The notes under the pieces: generated by a model
What the model saw: only the letters and a program-made list of their open reading frames with translations
Database searches by the model: none
Told to the model about the DNA's origin: nothing
Made by a program: the position numbers and the translations under genes
In this document: positions 45,291 through 59,569 of the stretch, in pieces
How the letters are laid out: each line of letters opens with the position of its first letter
Numbering within the stretch: the stretch's first letter is position 1
Assembly (NCBI GenBank): GCA_947034895.1
Contig: OX344764.1
Location: 24,862,001 to 24,926,000, forward strand
Length of the DNA stretch: 64,000 nucleotides
Direction of reading: 5' to 3'
From: Rhytidiadelphus loreus
Taxonomy: Eukaryota > Streptophyta > Bryopsida > Hypnales > Hylocomiaceae

Positions 45291-47220
45291 GGCGTTCAGT
45301 TCGGTGTTTAGTGCTCCCCCCACCCCCCACCCCCCACCCCAACCATTTCTTATTAAAAATATATTTCATATGTGTGCCCTGTACCGTTGCCACAGCCAAA
45401 ATAAAAGTAAAAGTGTTTTTTCTAATTTTTTCTAATTCATAAGAAAATTGATTTTAAAAAACTTTCACAATGAAGGTCCAAATGCCACAAAACAAAGCTT
45501 GTACACACCTCCTCGCAAAGAGCTTTTTGACGGTACCAAGAACACAACTAGGAGATGTACACCTACCAAGAGATGTCACTATAACAAATAAACAAATAAA
45601 ACAAGTTGAACAAAACAAAACAAACAACCTTAAGGTATGGGATTTGCAAGTCTTGTTTTGTGGTACACTAAAATGTGTCCATCTGAATAAACATTGTTTT
45701 TTGTTATTAAATTGACTAAGTTTCATTTAGATCTTTTGTTGGAAGTTAAAATATATAGGTGTATATGAAACCAATCCTAAGCTCTCATAAACAAATGGAG
45801 TACATTTTAGGCATGAATTTGAAGGGATTGATTTTAGAAAGGGAGAACGATTATGTGCAATGACCTTAGAATCATCTTGGATCGTGATAAAATTGTTGTG
45901 GATTCTAGCAATTATATTAGTTTGTATTGTAGTTTTTCCAACGTTCCAATCGTATTGGTTTGTTTATATAATATTGTAGTTTTTCCACAATATCAATATA
46001 TGGCCACATAATGGGCTATGGAATACACATAAATCCTCTCTCTTTTTTAGAAATCACCTTTCCAAAATATTTGTAGTTTGTATTGAATCGCAATATGGTG
46101 ATGTCACTCATGTTTTTAATAACTCTAAGCTTTTGAAGGACTTCATGGATCCTCCAAACCTTTAAAGGTTAAAAAAATTTAAGAATTGATCATTTTTAAC
46201 AAAAATAATTGAATCATTGAATCATTGATCATAAAAATTACAATTTGATCATTTCAATAATAATAAGATTGCTCTAGCAAGCAAACTAAACCATGTGAAC
46301 ATCTTTTTTTGAGAAATTGTAAAAATTGAATTAAGAAATGAATCCTAAAAGCTATTTTTTTGAAGAAGATGCTTGGATTGCACCCAAAACAAGACTCTTT
46401 GTAACTTTCTCAACAATAGTCAAATTGGAATGAATAAAGTCTTTCCATCTAGAAAAAAATATCTTTTATAGGAAATCAAATATTAAAATTTTATTTTGAA
46501 TTTTTGTGATTGTTTTTGGATTGCTCAACATATTGCTTTTTGAGCTCAATGTGGCATAACTTTTGCTCCCATACCAATTAGAAAAAAAATTGATTTTTCA
46601 AAAGCTAATGTATTTTCCTATCTTCAAAAAAAGTTTCAAATAAACACATCATAAATTGAAACTTTTTCATAAGAACTTGTAGCTTTTCATAGCAAATTTT
46701 TTTTTGAAAATTCATAAATATTAGCTTTATTTCAAAAATGAATTATAGATTCAATAATGAACTTATTTGATTGTGTGCAAAGACTAAAATTAGTAATTTG
46801 GTAATATTTCATTTAACTTTGAAGTTTTTTCAACACTAAAATGTGTCAGTTTGGACATTTAGGGATTAAAGACCACCAATTGTCCATTTCAATCTTCCAA
46901 AATGCAAAAATACATTATAAAATGCTAAAGGAACATATTAATTCCTTGTGCCCTTGAAGAAGATTGAACAAAATTTAAAATAGGTATAAAATATGTGTTT
47001 TGTAATTTTATTAAGTTTCATCATAAAAGATTGTATTATACATGAGGGATTGAAATTTGCAGCAATGTTAAACTTTGAAAAGCATTTGTTGATATTTGTC
47101 AAACCAATCTTAGAGCATTACACTTGACAATTCACCCAAATGCAAATTTCACTATCAGAGTTATTTTTGTGTGATTAGCTAAAATTCATCTTAACATATT
47201 GATTCAACAATAATTTAATA
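45291..47220. other. AT-rich DNA with a low-copy repeat at about 46260-46900
   Basis: No gene seen. The order of blocks at 46260-46900 (AAGACTCTTTGTAACTT, GGCATAACTTTTGCTCCCA, GAACTTGTAGC-like) recurs, diverged, at 48480-48960. A C-rich run (CCCCCCACCCCCCACCCC) is at 45315-45340. Confidence 0.4.
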
Positions 47221-47224
47221 AAAA

Positions 47225-47660
47225 TTTGACAATGCCAATGCGCCGAAAAGAGGCGAAACTTTGGTTTCCTCCATTTTCTCACCCCTCCTCCCAGCAAAAA
47301 ATAAAAGAGCCGTTGTTTTAAGAATAAAAATAAATCTTCCCCCTGGATGTCGTCAATCTTGAAAACACCCCTAGATACAGATACGAATACATGTACGGAT
47401 ATAGATACGATGTGATATATGGATATGGATATATGTATGAGATATATGTACAACATGAATACAATACGAATACGATCATAGTATGGGATACGGTTACAAT
47501 ATGGGGATATGAAATTTATCCCATATGGAATGCCACCCCCACCCTCACCTGAAAATTACAAGTGGTGGAATGGTGAATGGATTTCAGAAAAAAATTAATT
47601 TAATTTAATTTAAATTTCTCTAGGGTATTGGGGGGTTAAAAAAAATTGGATTTGATCGCA
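47225..47660. mobile_element. Relative of the element interrupting the helicase pseudogene
   Basis: GAGCCGTTGTTTTAAGAATA, a GATACGAATACATGTACGG minisatellite, a CCCATATGG block and a GGGGGGTTAAAAAAAATT tail follow the same order as the parts of 61921-62501. Termini not defined. Confidence 0.45.
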
Positions 47661-50600
47661 TTGTGACATCCGTATCATTACTTCAGGCAGTAGTTGCCTC
47701 AACATTAAAGTTATACTATGCAGACATCATTACTTCCTTGTAAAAGCATATTTGTAACACTTTAATAATATGAAATTCTTTTTTTTCATTTTTTTCATTA
47801 AAAATCAGGCACTATGAAGGTCAATTTGTATTATACGCAAAGAAATTTGGAATTTAGAAAGGAAGTCTTTGACCGCCCAAAAGATATATTTTGTGGCTTT
47901 TAATTGAAATTATCCAACAATAGTAAGTATGGTTTAGAATTTCAAAACTTTCCCTTCTAAGAATTCTATAGTTAAAAAGTCACAAAAACAATTTCCCTCA
48001 CAATTTCCATTGTAACAAAAGATTGAGATCGGAGGGAAGTATTGAGGGGCTATTTTGACCAATTGATATTTAGCTGCTATAGTCCAATGCTATTTTTTCA
48101 TGAAAAAATACTCAAAAGTGTCATTTCCAATGCAAAGAGCAAAATGTTTAAGCATTTGTTTGTTTTGCATATCCAATCATGGGATCTCTTACCAGACTAG
48201 TATATAAATATCTTAAAGAAATTTTTAAAAAATTCATTGTGTAAATTATAGGATATAAGCATTTAAAGTGAAGGAAATGAGTTATTATTCACTTAGTCCA
48301 ACAAGATTTTAAGGTTTGAATCTTCTTAGCATAAATTTTTTTGCATTGTAGATTTTGAACTTCAAATTTTTCATATTGAAGAAATGAATTGAAAATTTGG
48401 GAATTAAAAAAAAAAATTGATTTTCATTCTTTAAAAAATTGTTATATCAAAGTAGATATGAGATAGAAGGAAAAACTAAATTGTTTAGTGATAACCCTAC
48501 AATGAAATTGACACACACTAATTCCAATAACAAGATTGTCCTAAGTCGTGTGGAACTTCTTTTACTAAGAAATTGTAAAAATTGAGCTTAAAAATGGATC
48601 CAATACATTATTTTCTCAAGAATGTCCTGAGATTGCCTACAAAACAAGATGCTCCATAACTTGTACATTACTCATCCAAATGTCATAAACAGTCAAATCC
48701 TTACACATAGAAAACATATAATATATGAGAAATAAATTTAAAAATAGATAATTTCAAAAAAAAATCCCCCTTCTTTGCTTGTATTATAGTTTGGATGGCA
48801 TAACTTTTTCTTCCAAGCATGAATGAAGTAAAAATTATATTCCCCCCAAATTAATTAGTTTATTATTTTGAGAAAAAGTTTTAAAAAATCATGCAAAAAA
48901 TTGAGATCATGAGAACTTGCCTAGGCCTTCAAAAATACCTCTGAAAGGACTATTGGAACTTTAGAGGTTAATAAGGTTATTTCTTTCTACTTAAGATTAC
49001 ATTAATCCCCCTTAGAATAGAATGTATCTTATATTCTTGAAATCTAAATACAAAACTTGTATATTAGAAATGTGTACAATTGATTATAGTAAATTCTAAA
49101 ATATTTTTCTATTGTTAAATTTTGTTTTTACATTTAATTAGCTTTCTTATGCTAATTAACTAATTTTTTCAATTCTAATGGACATTGGAGTGACCACATT
49201 TTGCCATTAATGCACTTGAAGATTAAACTCATGTTGTTACTAATCTCAAATTCTCACCCTTGTTTGTACATAAAGGATAGCATCAGTTTTTCTCAGGTAT
49301 CCTCTCAATTTGAGGTTCTTCATTTTGTTATTCAATAAGTTAAATCAATCTCCTTTTCTTAAATCATTTTATAAATATTTCTTTTTTTTCAAAATTGTAT
49401 GTGGTTGTAAAGTCTCTAAAATGAATAACCTCTAAAGGACTTTGGTGTCAAAACAAATTAAAAATACTTACATCTAAAAAAAACTTAAATCTTCATTTAT
49501 ATTTATTCTTTAACAAATTCAAGCATAGTATCTTTTAATCAACTTGTTCTAATATATCTTTTCCAAACTTCCAACAAGTTTAAAGTGGATCTCCTACTAT
49601 TTTGAAGTGGGTCTTCCAAAGGACATGTTCCTTGCAATATTTCTAAAAAGGATAGATGTGCTTATGGATGTTTTCAACATATATGTGCAATTGAATTTTG
49701 AAAATTCATCATTGATGGCCTACAATGAATTATCATCTAAAACCATGAAAACTAATGTAAAAAATTAATCAAAAATAGATATTTTTTTAAATTGAAATTT
49801 GTTATGCATGATAAGACTATATAAGAAGGCAATGATGCAAGAATTGCAAAAGATTGTGTTTGAAAATGGAATGTTTGTATAAACAAAAGGTGATGTGAAT
49901 CTTTTGTCTAAGCGTTGCACAAATCCTAATCAATTGAGCTCAGTGCTAGATTTAAACACGATTTTAGATCTGTTTTAAAAAAATCTTTTTTTTTATGTAT
50001 AACTTGTTTGCACAATGTATATGTAATATAGAATTCTCTTTTGAAGTATTGAGAATATGTCCTTTAGGAGTTGGTGCAAAGAACAATTATATTTTGGTAT
50101 TTTTAGATGTCAAATCTCAATACAATTATAGGTCTTGAATTTAACATAACATTATTCAATGAGGCATAAGTCTCTCTTCAAAGAAAAGGCAAAAACAAAG
50201 TATTCCCCAATTGTCAATATTTTAAGAACAAGACTTTCAAATTTTAGAAAACTGGGGAATCAAAATATATCTTTAGAACACACAATCTTATTTTTTCATC
50301 CATGTGTGTTAAATTTTTATTTTAAATTCTTTGCATACATTCTTTAGTTTAAAAGATAAAAATATATTCAACATCAAAATGTAACTTTTATAGTTTAAAG
50401 AATTACCTTTGAAAAACAACTTAAAAAATAAATAAAATAAAAATCATTAAAAATCACCATAATTAGAACTTACCATTTTGAATATTATAAAAATCTCACT
50501 CAGATTACGAATATTCATCATATAATCAGTTTTAGAAGGAATTTTCAATTTTCAATTTCAAGTATTATTAGAAATATGATTAGTACAACAATTGACCCAA

Positions 50601-51030
50601 TTGTATCATGTATGGATCACATTTTACATCTATTGCTTGAAAGTCACCATTAGAGTGTTCTTCCAAATTATATTCAATCATACATCTTCATAATATTTGA
50701 AATTTGGTCTATTTGAATAATGTTACAAATCAACAACAAAGAATGTCCCACCATTGTTAGTAGATGGTCACTCAATGTTTCAAAGTCTCAATAAATAAAA
50801 TTGAATTTGAGGACCCTAGTTACTTTTTAATTATATTTTCAAAATTCATGAACTGAAATACTAATATCAACTTAAGAATTGCCAACAAAAAATGACTTTT
50901 CATCCTTATCAACAATCATATATATACAACAAAATTACAAATTGACATGTATTCATGATTGTATCCATTTCTTGCTCAACTAAATCCTATCACATTGTTG
51001 GATTGTTTAATTTTAATATTTTGTACCCCC
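47661..51030. other. AT-rich DNA with the second copy of the low-copy repeat at about 48480-48960
   Basis: No gene, RNA gene or clear transposon end seen beyond the diverged copy of 46260-46900. Confidence 0.4.
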
Positions 51031-51033
51031 CAA

Positions 51034-51186
51034 TACTACAAGAAAATGGGGATATAAATGACTTGTTCACAATGACTACACTGACAACAATGACTTCAAA
51101 GTGACTGCAAAATGACTAATTTGCAGTCATTGTTGTCAGTGCAGTCATTGTGGACAAGTCATTTATACCCCCATTTTCTTGTAGTG
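51034..51186. mobile_element. CACTA-type MITE, 153 bp, near-perfect hairpin
   Basis: Left TACTACAAGAAAATGGGG and right CCCCATTTTCTTGTAGTG, flanked by CAA at 51031-51033 and 51187-51189. The two arms pair over about 65 bp with only a few mismatches (ATGACTTGTTCACAATGACT against its inverse), separated by a short loop. Confidence 0.9.
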
Positions 51187-51189
51187 CAA

Positions 51190-53460
51190 CTATTATATTT
51201 TTGGAAAAAAGCTAGTTGAGTGTAGAGTCTCATTATTGTGTTGACATCTAAATGGGTTAATACATGAAAAGGGATTTGGTTTAGAAAGCTTGATATATTC
51301 TTCTTTTGTTTAATCCTAATAGGATTTTCAAGGTCACAAGTGAGGGGGTATAATACTAGCATTGCATTAAAATAGATGTAGAATTAGCACAAAACTATTT
51401 CAAAACATAGGTGATTTTCTTTCAATGCTTCTTGCTCTAAATTTTATTTTACAACTCTTTTTTTGTTTTTACATGGGACAATGTAGTCCTCAAATTACAC
51501 CCTCTTGCATCAACATGGTATGGATTATATACCATGAGATCTCACCCTTAGATATTTTTTTTTAATTTATATTGTAGGCAATTTGAACTTGAAATTTTAG
51601 AATCGATTTGGGTACATCAATAATCAACGTTGTGAAAATTCATATTATATAATTCATGTGGTGTCTAAAAAGTACATCTAAAGAAAATAAAAGATTTGCA
51701 TTTGATAGGCTACAAGATCCAACAAAATATAGAAACATTTTTAGATGCTTGATTGGATGCTTTTATGTGTAGTACAATAATATTGGTCCCACATAGATTT
51801 AATTAGTAAAAATTGCCAAGCACATTTTGTTCAAACCAATATAGTTTTCAGAGTATCATCAAATAATCTAACAAAATGGTACGTCAAATATGTTACAAAA
51901 TGTTGATTGATGTGGAATTAGAACTAATACTAATGTCTTGAGAATAATAGTATTGGAAGTGCATTACAAATGATATTTTTATATCTATTTTATTTGATGT
52001 CCAATGCAATTCCATTGGACTTTGGACAACCAAAACAATCCCATCAAAAGCAAGTTGAAAGACCAAAATTAAAGAGACCTTTAATCTAGTGTGGAGAAAC
52101 CAACACATAGGAGAGAGAGAGAGATTGGCATAGGTCTACCTTGGGCTTGGCTCTCGGCTTGGCTTTAGACAATGACTTGAAAGAGGAAGAAGAAAGAGGA
52201 CAAATGGAGAGAGGATGGCTAAAGGATCTCAAAAGTATGGAGGTGATGCATTTGTCTTCAATGAGGAGGATCATGTCTGGGGTCGAATCCACTGCAACAT
52301 TGACATTCAAGAGTGGATGATGTCCCTACCACAAATTATAACAGTGGGAGCGCAATGGAATTAGAATATGACACTTTCGATTTTAGGGACAAAGGCGATA
52401 ATATAAAATGTCAACAACATCAGATATGCTTAGTACACCTCTATTTGGTCTAAAAAATTCATGAAGTATGACCCCAAGCCTAGAGAATTTATAGGGACTC
52501 TAGAGACAAATGCTTTTTGATGCAGCTTCCTAACATTTGCAAGCTTGTTTGATCTTTTTTGGCATGTTCATGTTTTAAGGCCATTGTAGCCAAGGCTAAT
52601 TAATATGCTACAAAAATGAATACAAATGGTAAGACCTATGTTGAACACAATTAGGGGATATTCTTTGTAAAAAATTGGAATCCCTTTGAGTACAAGGATA
52701 TTAAAAAGAAGGTACTAAAAAATGATGCCTTATTTTTGGCACCCTATGATTATCCAATTTTCTAAGTGATCCTAATTTCAGGCATGCTATGGGTAATTCT
52801 AACCAAATAAATACCCTTATTTTTGCTACCCAATATTAGTTAGAATTTTTATACTACCATCATTTGTTTCTCAATATTGCACCTAAAAATTTGCATTGAA
52901 AATTGCATCAAAATTTGTAACAAGACCTAGGGATTTAAAACTTAAAATAGGATTTATACTATCTACCTTTTACTATTTTGGTGAAAGGTGTTCATCTACC
53001 TATCCACCTATCCACTATTTGGGTGAAGGTCAAAAGGAGAAAAGTAGGTAGGTGGATAAACACTAAAATATGATTTTTTTTCAATAATTTATAATTTTTT
53101 ACAATAATTTAGGGGATTTAATACTAAACTAGCACAATTTATACTAATTTAGCAAATTTACAATAAATTAATGTATTTTATACTAACTTAGCATGATTAT
53201 AGTAAATTAATGTGTTTTACACTAGCTTAAAGTATTTCTTTTAATAATAAATTAGTGTAGGATGAAAATAGAATGAACTTTTGGTTGTTATTTTGGTTAA
53301 ATATAGGAAATTAGGATTTGGAGCTCTCCCTTCTTTCTCTTTCTAAAATTTGGGTGTGTGTTTTGGGAGGAATTTTGTAATTGATGAACGTTTTTTAGGG
53401 ATGAATTGTTAAGGATTAGGGTAGGGAAAAATTATGAACAATTTGTCGAGTAGGTATCAT
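51190..53460. other. AT-rich DNA, nothing firmly recognised
   Basis: Contains a GA run at 52111-52124. A somewhat less AT-rich stretch at 52120-52330 has frames without known similarity. Confidence 0.4.
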
Positions 53461-53609
53461 TATTTTTGAGAGCCCAAATGGTTGAAAAGGTGGATTTCTT
53501 AGGTTGGATGGAAAATTGCTTAATTTGAGAATGATGGGGACAATTTTCAGTTGAGACTTTGATTGCCAACTTTTGTGAGCAATAGCGAGATACTAGCAAT
53601 GCGGATTGA

Positions 53610-53910
53610 ATTGAAAATTGGTGGAAAGGTGCACTTTGAAGCCAACTTTCCATGAAGTCTAAATTCAGTCCATTTGGAGCATAGACGAGGCATTGGTGGT
53701 CATTTTTATGGTAGAAGGGTTGTTGCTGCAAGACTTTTGGAGTTGCAACTTTGGAGAGCAATTATAGGAGAATGGTAGATTGGGCTGATTTTTTGAGAGG
53801 AAGTGGATCTTTAAGTTAGCTTTCCGAAAAGCTAAGCTTCACCTCATTTTGGAGCACAGATGAGGCACTGGCGTCTATTTTGTGGAGGTTTAGCTTAGGA
53901 GGAAGCAACT
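53610..53910 (+). repeat. Diverged tandem duplication of about 187 bp
   Basis: Units near 53625 and 53810 share TTTGAAGCCAACTTTCC / TTTAAGTTAGCTTTCC and TTGGAGCATAGACGAGGCAT / TTGGAGCACAGATGAGGCAC. Frames around them match nothing I know. Confidence 0.55.
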
Positions 53911-55480
53911 CCTTGAGGGATTTTTTCTTTGAAATTTTGCATTTGTAGTTGAGTAATTGCACTTCTCATTGCATTTTGTTATTGAAAATGGTGAAATGCC
54001 TATATGGGCTTTGTCTATGGTACACAATGTGGTATGAGCCTCATGATTCAATGCATGGTTGAAATTTGGTATTTTGGGTGATAGATGTTATGCTGGAATT
54101 TTTTCTAAAGGCTGAAATTCACCCATTTTGAGTCCCTAATTGTGAATTTGAATGCGAATGGGCATGGAGATTAACTGCATGAAAAGGGATGAATTTGATG
54201 GTACATGAACTATGGCATCAAAAGAATGTCAATAGTGGGTCAATGCATGCATGGTTTAGGTGTAGTTTAATTGTTGTTTAATGTATAGTTGATTTGGGTC
54301 AATGAGGTGTACTTGTTTTATGTGTTAGGGTCCAATTTATGTCATTTTGGGCCCCAATTTGCCTCTTTGATTTAGATTTTGGCATACAAGTTGCCCTAAT
54401 CTACTCTAGTCCATAATTGGGGTTAAGGCATTTGATTTGGTAATTTTAAGTATGTTGCCCTCATTTTGTCTTAAAAGGCCTAATTCATTATATTTGGACA
54501 AGGTGTAGTCTCAATTTTATTGTCGATTTGAAGATAAATTGTTATAATTGCTCAATTTTGAGACTATTCCGTAATTTGAAACTTTAATATATTAATATAT
54601 ATAAAAACCTTTGATTGCCCAAAAGTTGCAATCTTGTCTCATCGGCAACTTGACAATAAATCACTATAATTGTTTTAGGGTTGAAGTCTCAAAATGTGTA
54701 GATTGTCTCATTTTAACAAAGAAGGTCTTTTAAGGTTTTGAAGGCAATTTTGAGGAAACTAAATCAGGAGTTCATTGCTTGGAAGACAATCTAAGTTCAG
54801 TCCCAAACATTATTCATTGCTCAACTCTAGGGGTGATTTTTGTCACTTGCAATAAAAAACTCTTATACAAAAGCCATGTTGGAGTATGACAAAATGGGCC
54901 CAAATTTGATGGCTTTTAAACGGAATTTGTAAAAATTGCATGAATGCATGAAAAGTTGGTAAATTTAGTAACCATCAACAAAATGATGATTTGCTATAAG
55001 GACATGTATTGCCTCAGGAAACAATACATATCCCAAAGCCCTAGAAATGGGGCTTCAAAGTATGGACTCAATTTCAAAGTAAGTTTCAAACTTTGAGGTT
55101 TATTGTGGAAAAGACCACGTTAACAAAGATGCATGTGTGACATAAGGGTGTTTGTAGAGAAGCAAGGTGGGCATACAATTTAGTGTTATATTTGCTAGGA
55201 CTAAATGAAGGCAAAGGGCATGTAATTATAAAGAATCTTTTTTCAAGCATTGCACTATTCAAAGATTTTTTAGAAAAAGGCACACATGCAACCAACACCA
55301 TTCATTGCAATTGGATGGGCCTCCCCTAAGCATTGAAAAAAAAATGCGCAAGAAATTTGGACCAGTAAAAGCATGAATTGTAGTGAATTAGTGTCCTAGT
55401 TAGTGTCATTTAATGGAAAAGTCATTACCTCGGAGATGTAATAGATGTAAAAATGCATTACCTTGGAGATTTAATAAACT
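53911..55480. other. AT-rich DNA, nothing recognised
   Basis: Only short frames on both strands; no terminal repeats or RNA genes seen. Confidence 0.4.
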
Positions 55481-55489
55481 CCGAGTCAT

Positions 55490-55850
55490 TTGGTCCATTC
55501 TTAGAAGTCAAGCCTTGTGGATTATTTGGATTTCCCGTAACAACCTGATTTTTGCAAATTCGGCTTGGCCTTAAGGCAAAGCCCACCAGGTCTTATGGGA
55601 CGCACTATTAGATGCCAGTAGGGCAGCTCATTTTAGGGCTAGAAGTGGTGCTTGTCATCATCCTTAGTTGGTAGATTCGAGTCTCGCCAAGTTCTCTCGC
55701 ATTTGGCTCCAATCTCCCACCCTTGCATGGCGTAGTGGGGACTCTGAGGTTGTCTGGAATCAAGTGCGGCCTCCTGAGTGTAGGTTCTATTAGATTCTTT
55801 TCCGTAGGTTGGCTGTCCGGCCACCCTTGTTCTCTGTGATTGACCGGCCT
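55490..55850 (+). pseudogene. Remnant of a LINE-like reverse-transcriptase protein (C-terminal part)
   Basis: One plus-strand frame from 55500 reads LRSQALWIIWISRNNLIF, then after stop codons DALLDASRAAHFRA and SRIWLQSPTLAWRSGDSEV. The Trp-rich WIIWISRNN motif followed by a conserved spacing resembles the zf-RVT/C-terminal region of plant non-LTR reverse-transcriptase proteins. Three in-frame stops (TAA, TAG, TAG) by 55793 show it is dead. The family call rests on motif resemblance only. Confidence 0.5.
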
Positions 55851-58800
55851 TTGTGGCCTGGTTGTCGTTCTCTTGTTTTTTAATGCAGTGGGTTCTTCAT
55901 TTGTTCAAAAAAAGTCTTGTTAGTTGTTTGCAACAACAGTTTGACTTCTTTGATGAGGATGAAAATGTATTGTTCATCTTGTGGCAATAAATTCAAGTGG
56001 TAGAGGATAGGTAGGTTTCCAAAATTTCACAAACATCTCTATTGAGTATTTAGTTGGAGTATGAGTTCCCTTTTTAACCTCTAAAGGACCATTGTCCCTT
56101 CGAGGGACAAATGTGTTTTCAGGCAGGTACCTACGGGCTGAAATTTTCTCCTAATTTTTTGAATTTTTTTTGGAGGTAGAAAGTTGATTAACTTCATGGG
56201 AATATAATTTTTTTCAAAATCAGTGCCCGAGAACAATAGTTATGACCAAATAAGTTCAAATGAAGGGACGGCGGGCAGCTAAAAAAAATGGACAAAAATT
56301 TGAATTCTTTTTTAAAATAATTTTCTCATAGATTATATTTTTTTCTATCTGGAAAGCTTTGATTCATTTCATTTGGATATGTTATGAAAAAGTTATGGAC
56401 ATTCTTGTTTTTCGGACAATTAGAGCATCTTCTTGAAAAAAATAACTTGCAGGATTCATTTCTGAATGCAATTTTTCAAATTTTTCAAATTTTTTTTTTT
56501 GTGGCATGGTCTGATTTACTGGCTAGAACAATCTCACCATTGAGATTCGTGCATTATAATTCCATCTAAAATATATGAATATTTTAGATTTTTCTTCTAT
56601 CTCATACCTACTTCTACTTAACAATTTTTTTAAGAATGATAAATATATATATATATATTTTTTAACCTAGACTCTCAACTCAATTCTTCACTATAAAGAT
56701 TTAAAGCTCAAAACTTTGTAGTGCAAAAAGTTTAAGTTAAAAATGTTCAAAGTCAAAAAATTTAGTCCCGCAATGTGCTGAAAAACTTGTTTTTCCCACT
56801 TTAAACGCAAATATATTGCAATCTGAGTGGTCAAAAATTCTGAAAGGGTATCAAAAAGAATCTATGCAAAGGAAGACTACATCTAATTTTTTGATAGAGG
56901 ATTTTAATATTAATAGTTCTTATTATTGTTGTGTAAAATGTTGGAATATTATTTTCTTTGAATTGAAAAAAAGTCTACATAATTTCTTACAAACCAAAGT
57001 TAGGCATTATATGAATAAATTGTAAATTTTAAAGTGTTTGAAATTATTGAATTCTAATTATCTTACTTAGAGAGGATTCAATTGAATGTGTATGGTTGAA
57101 GCCATCTACTAAAATGAAGTGAAGCCATAGTCTTATGATAGCAGGTATGGAATGTCAATGGAATATGTGCACATAGGGAACTCAATGCTACTTCAATGCT
57201 TGCACTACCTTTCTAATTTTTGTAGAAATTAGAGTGTTTTAGCTTTTTCAAATTTCAAATTTTTTGGCTTATAAAAATCAAAGATTTTTCCAACCCATTG
57301 TTGGAATTTTTGTTTTGATAAGTTGTATAATGGAAAAAGTGTGTGCAAAAAAATATAGTGTATTGTGAATTATTATATAGTGCATTGAAAACATCCTGGC
57401 ATTGCAAGATTTTATTGACTATGTTCCACGTCTTCAATATTCTTAAAAATTAGTGGAGGTATTTCAATAAGGTATAAAATGTGTTAGATTTTTTTTATTA
57501 AAAATTTGCATTGCAAAAATTTCCACAAATAACAGTCAAAAATTTGGTAGGGTCCAAAAAATCTTTTCCTTTCAACTTCTACACTAAAAATCTTTCAATC
57601 TATATGGTCAAATTTCACAAGAATTTTATCCCAAATTATCTTATAAAAGTCTAAAACAAGTTCCTATGGTGTGATTTGTAAGAAATAAATTCTTCTTTGT
57701 GTAGCTCAATGCACTAGAAATGACACTTCAGTGTGGTGTTTGAGTAAGAAATGGCCTTGGGACTTTAGGGATTAAAATGTCCATGTTGGATGGCTTCAAT
57801 ATTTGACCTTATGCACATCCATTACATAGTTTTTATTTTCTAGAGCCAAATTTTGTTGAAAAGCAATACAAAAAAATTTGAGGGAGTATTTGGTGATATG
57901 CTCTTCTTTTTCAATGGATGAAATTGTTGAATTGCCATAGAATCTTAGAGAGGTATTGCTCTTTTGGGGATGACTATATACATTTTAGATGAATAAGGCA
58001 TTTTTCATTCATACTCTATGTGTTTCATTCAAGTCTATGCATGACAATTGCAATTTGCGCTACTCAATTCTAAATGGAAATAAAAAAATCTTGATTCATA
58101 GATATGAATCCTATTAATTTTGGTTACTCTCAAAGGGAAGCAATCAAAAAATGTCTTTTTAACTTATGACAACAATTTTTGACTGCAAAGAAACAATGAT
58201 TTGTATGTAGTATTTTGTTTGCAAATTTTTGGGTGATATATAAACATCATTGAGTTAAATTTTTGTCACATTATTTATTTAATGATACTCTATGGGGTTT
58301 TATTTCAAAAAATGGAAAAGCTATATAGTATATTTTAACCTTTTGGATTTTTGTTTCGTAAAACTTGATTTTGTAAGGCTTGAGATGATTTTTTTTTGTT
58401 GAAAAAGACTAACAAAGTGAAACTTTCCAAATCTAATTTTCTTTTTAAAGATTTTGAATAGAATATTTAAAACATTGATTTCATTGTAGTTCAAAGTATA
58501 GACTCTATAGCCATAATTCTAAATATAGAATGGAATGGAAATTTTAGTTTTCTTTATAATGTTCTAAACTATAATTTACATATCAAGTCAAATATTTGTA
58601 TTTTTAAAATCATATTTTATTTTTGGTGTAAATTTTCTACACTTTTTTACCCTCCAAAACCACAATAATTATTGCCAATTGTCTGAAAATTTTATCTCTT
58701 GTAGAAAACATTTGATTTAATCTATGAAGAAAAATTAAAATATTATTTCATATGTTATATAATACTATTATCTAACATGCAAATTGAACATTTCAAATTG

Positions 58801-59569
58801 GATTTTGGTAGTTGACCTAAAATTCTTACTACTCAAGTTAGTACAATTAGTGCATCCCATAGTACATCCCATAATAGTATTGGAATTATGCAAGTTTTCT
58901 AGGTGTACAAATGTAGAAGTTCATAGTATTTTAGAAAAAAATAGTATACTATGTTCTATACAATTTTCATATCATCTCAAATAGTATGAATTTCATCTAA
59001 TGTACATATACCATTATCCAAATTTCATCCAAATACTTGTAATAATTATACTATAATCACCAAAATTCATTTGATTAACATAAAAGGATCTCATAGTATT
59101 CAATTTTTGTACAAATTGAATTAACTATAATAAATAAAAAGATACCTTAGAACCAACCCCTAAAAGACCAAGAGTGTTTGTTCAATGGACACTTGAAAAC
59201 TTGGGTAGGGTCATACAAAGTCATTTTTTAACATATGGTCTTGAAAATTTGACAAAAGATGTGAAACAACAAACAAAGACAATGTAGATAAATATTTCCT
59301 TGTCTCTGATTTGAATGGAACCTTGTTTAAGCATGCTAAAATTCCCATTGAGATGAAGGACCAATATTGCATGCGCTCTAAACTTAGAAAATTTGATATG
59401 TTTTGTTTGAATAAATTTGTAGGAGTTTCTATTCTGATGTGACTTGGGCTATTTGCATCGGTTTGTCATGATGGATCATTCGTGACACATTCTTACATTT
59501 CAAGATCGTGCCAAAAAATATTTCAATTTTCAGTTTTTTAAACCTATGATTTATCCTAGAGTAAAAAAC
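55851..59569. other. AT-rich DNA, nothing firmly recognised
   Basis: Some blocks near 56340-56860 (ATATTGCAATCTGAGTGG, TCAAAAATTCTGAA) weakly resemble 32100-32170. No gene or transposon end could be defined. Confidence 0.4.
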
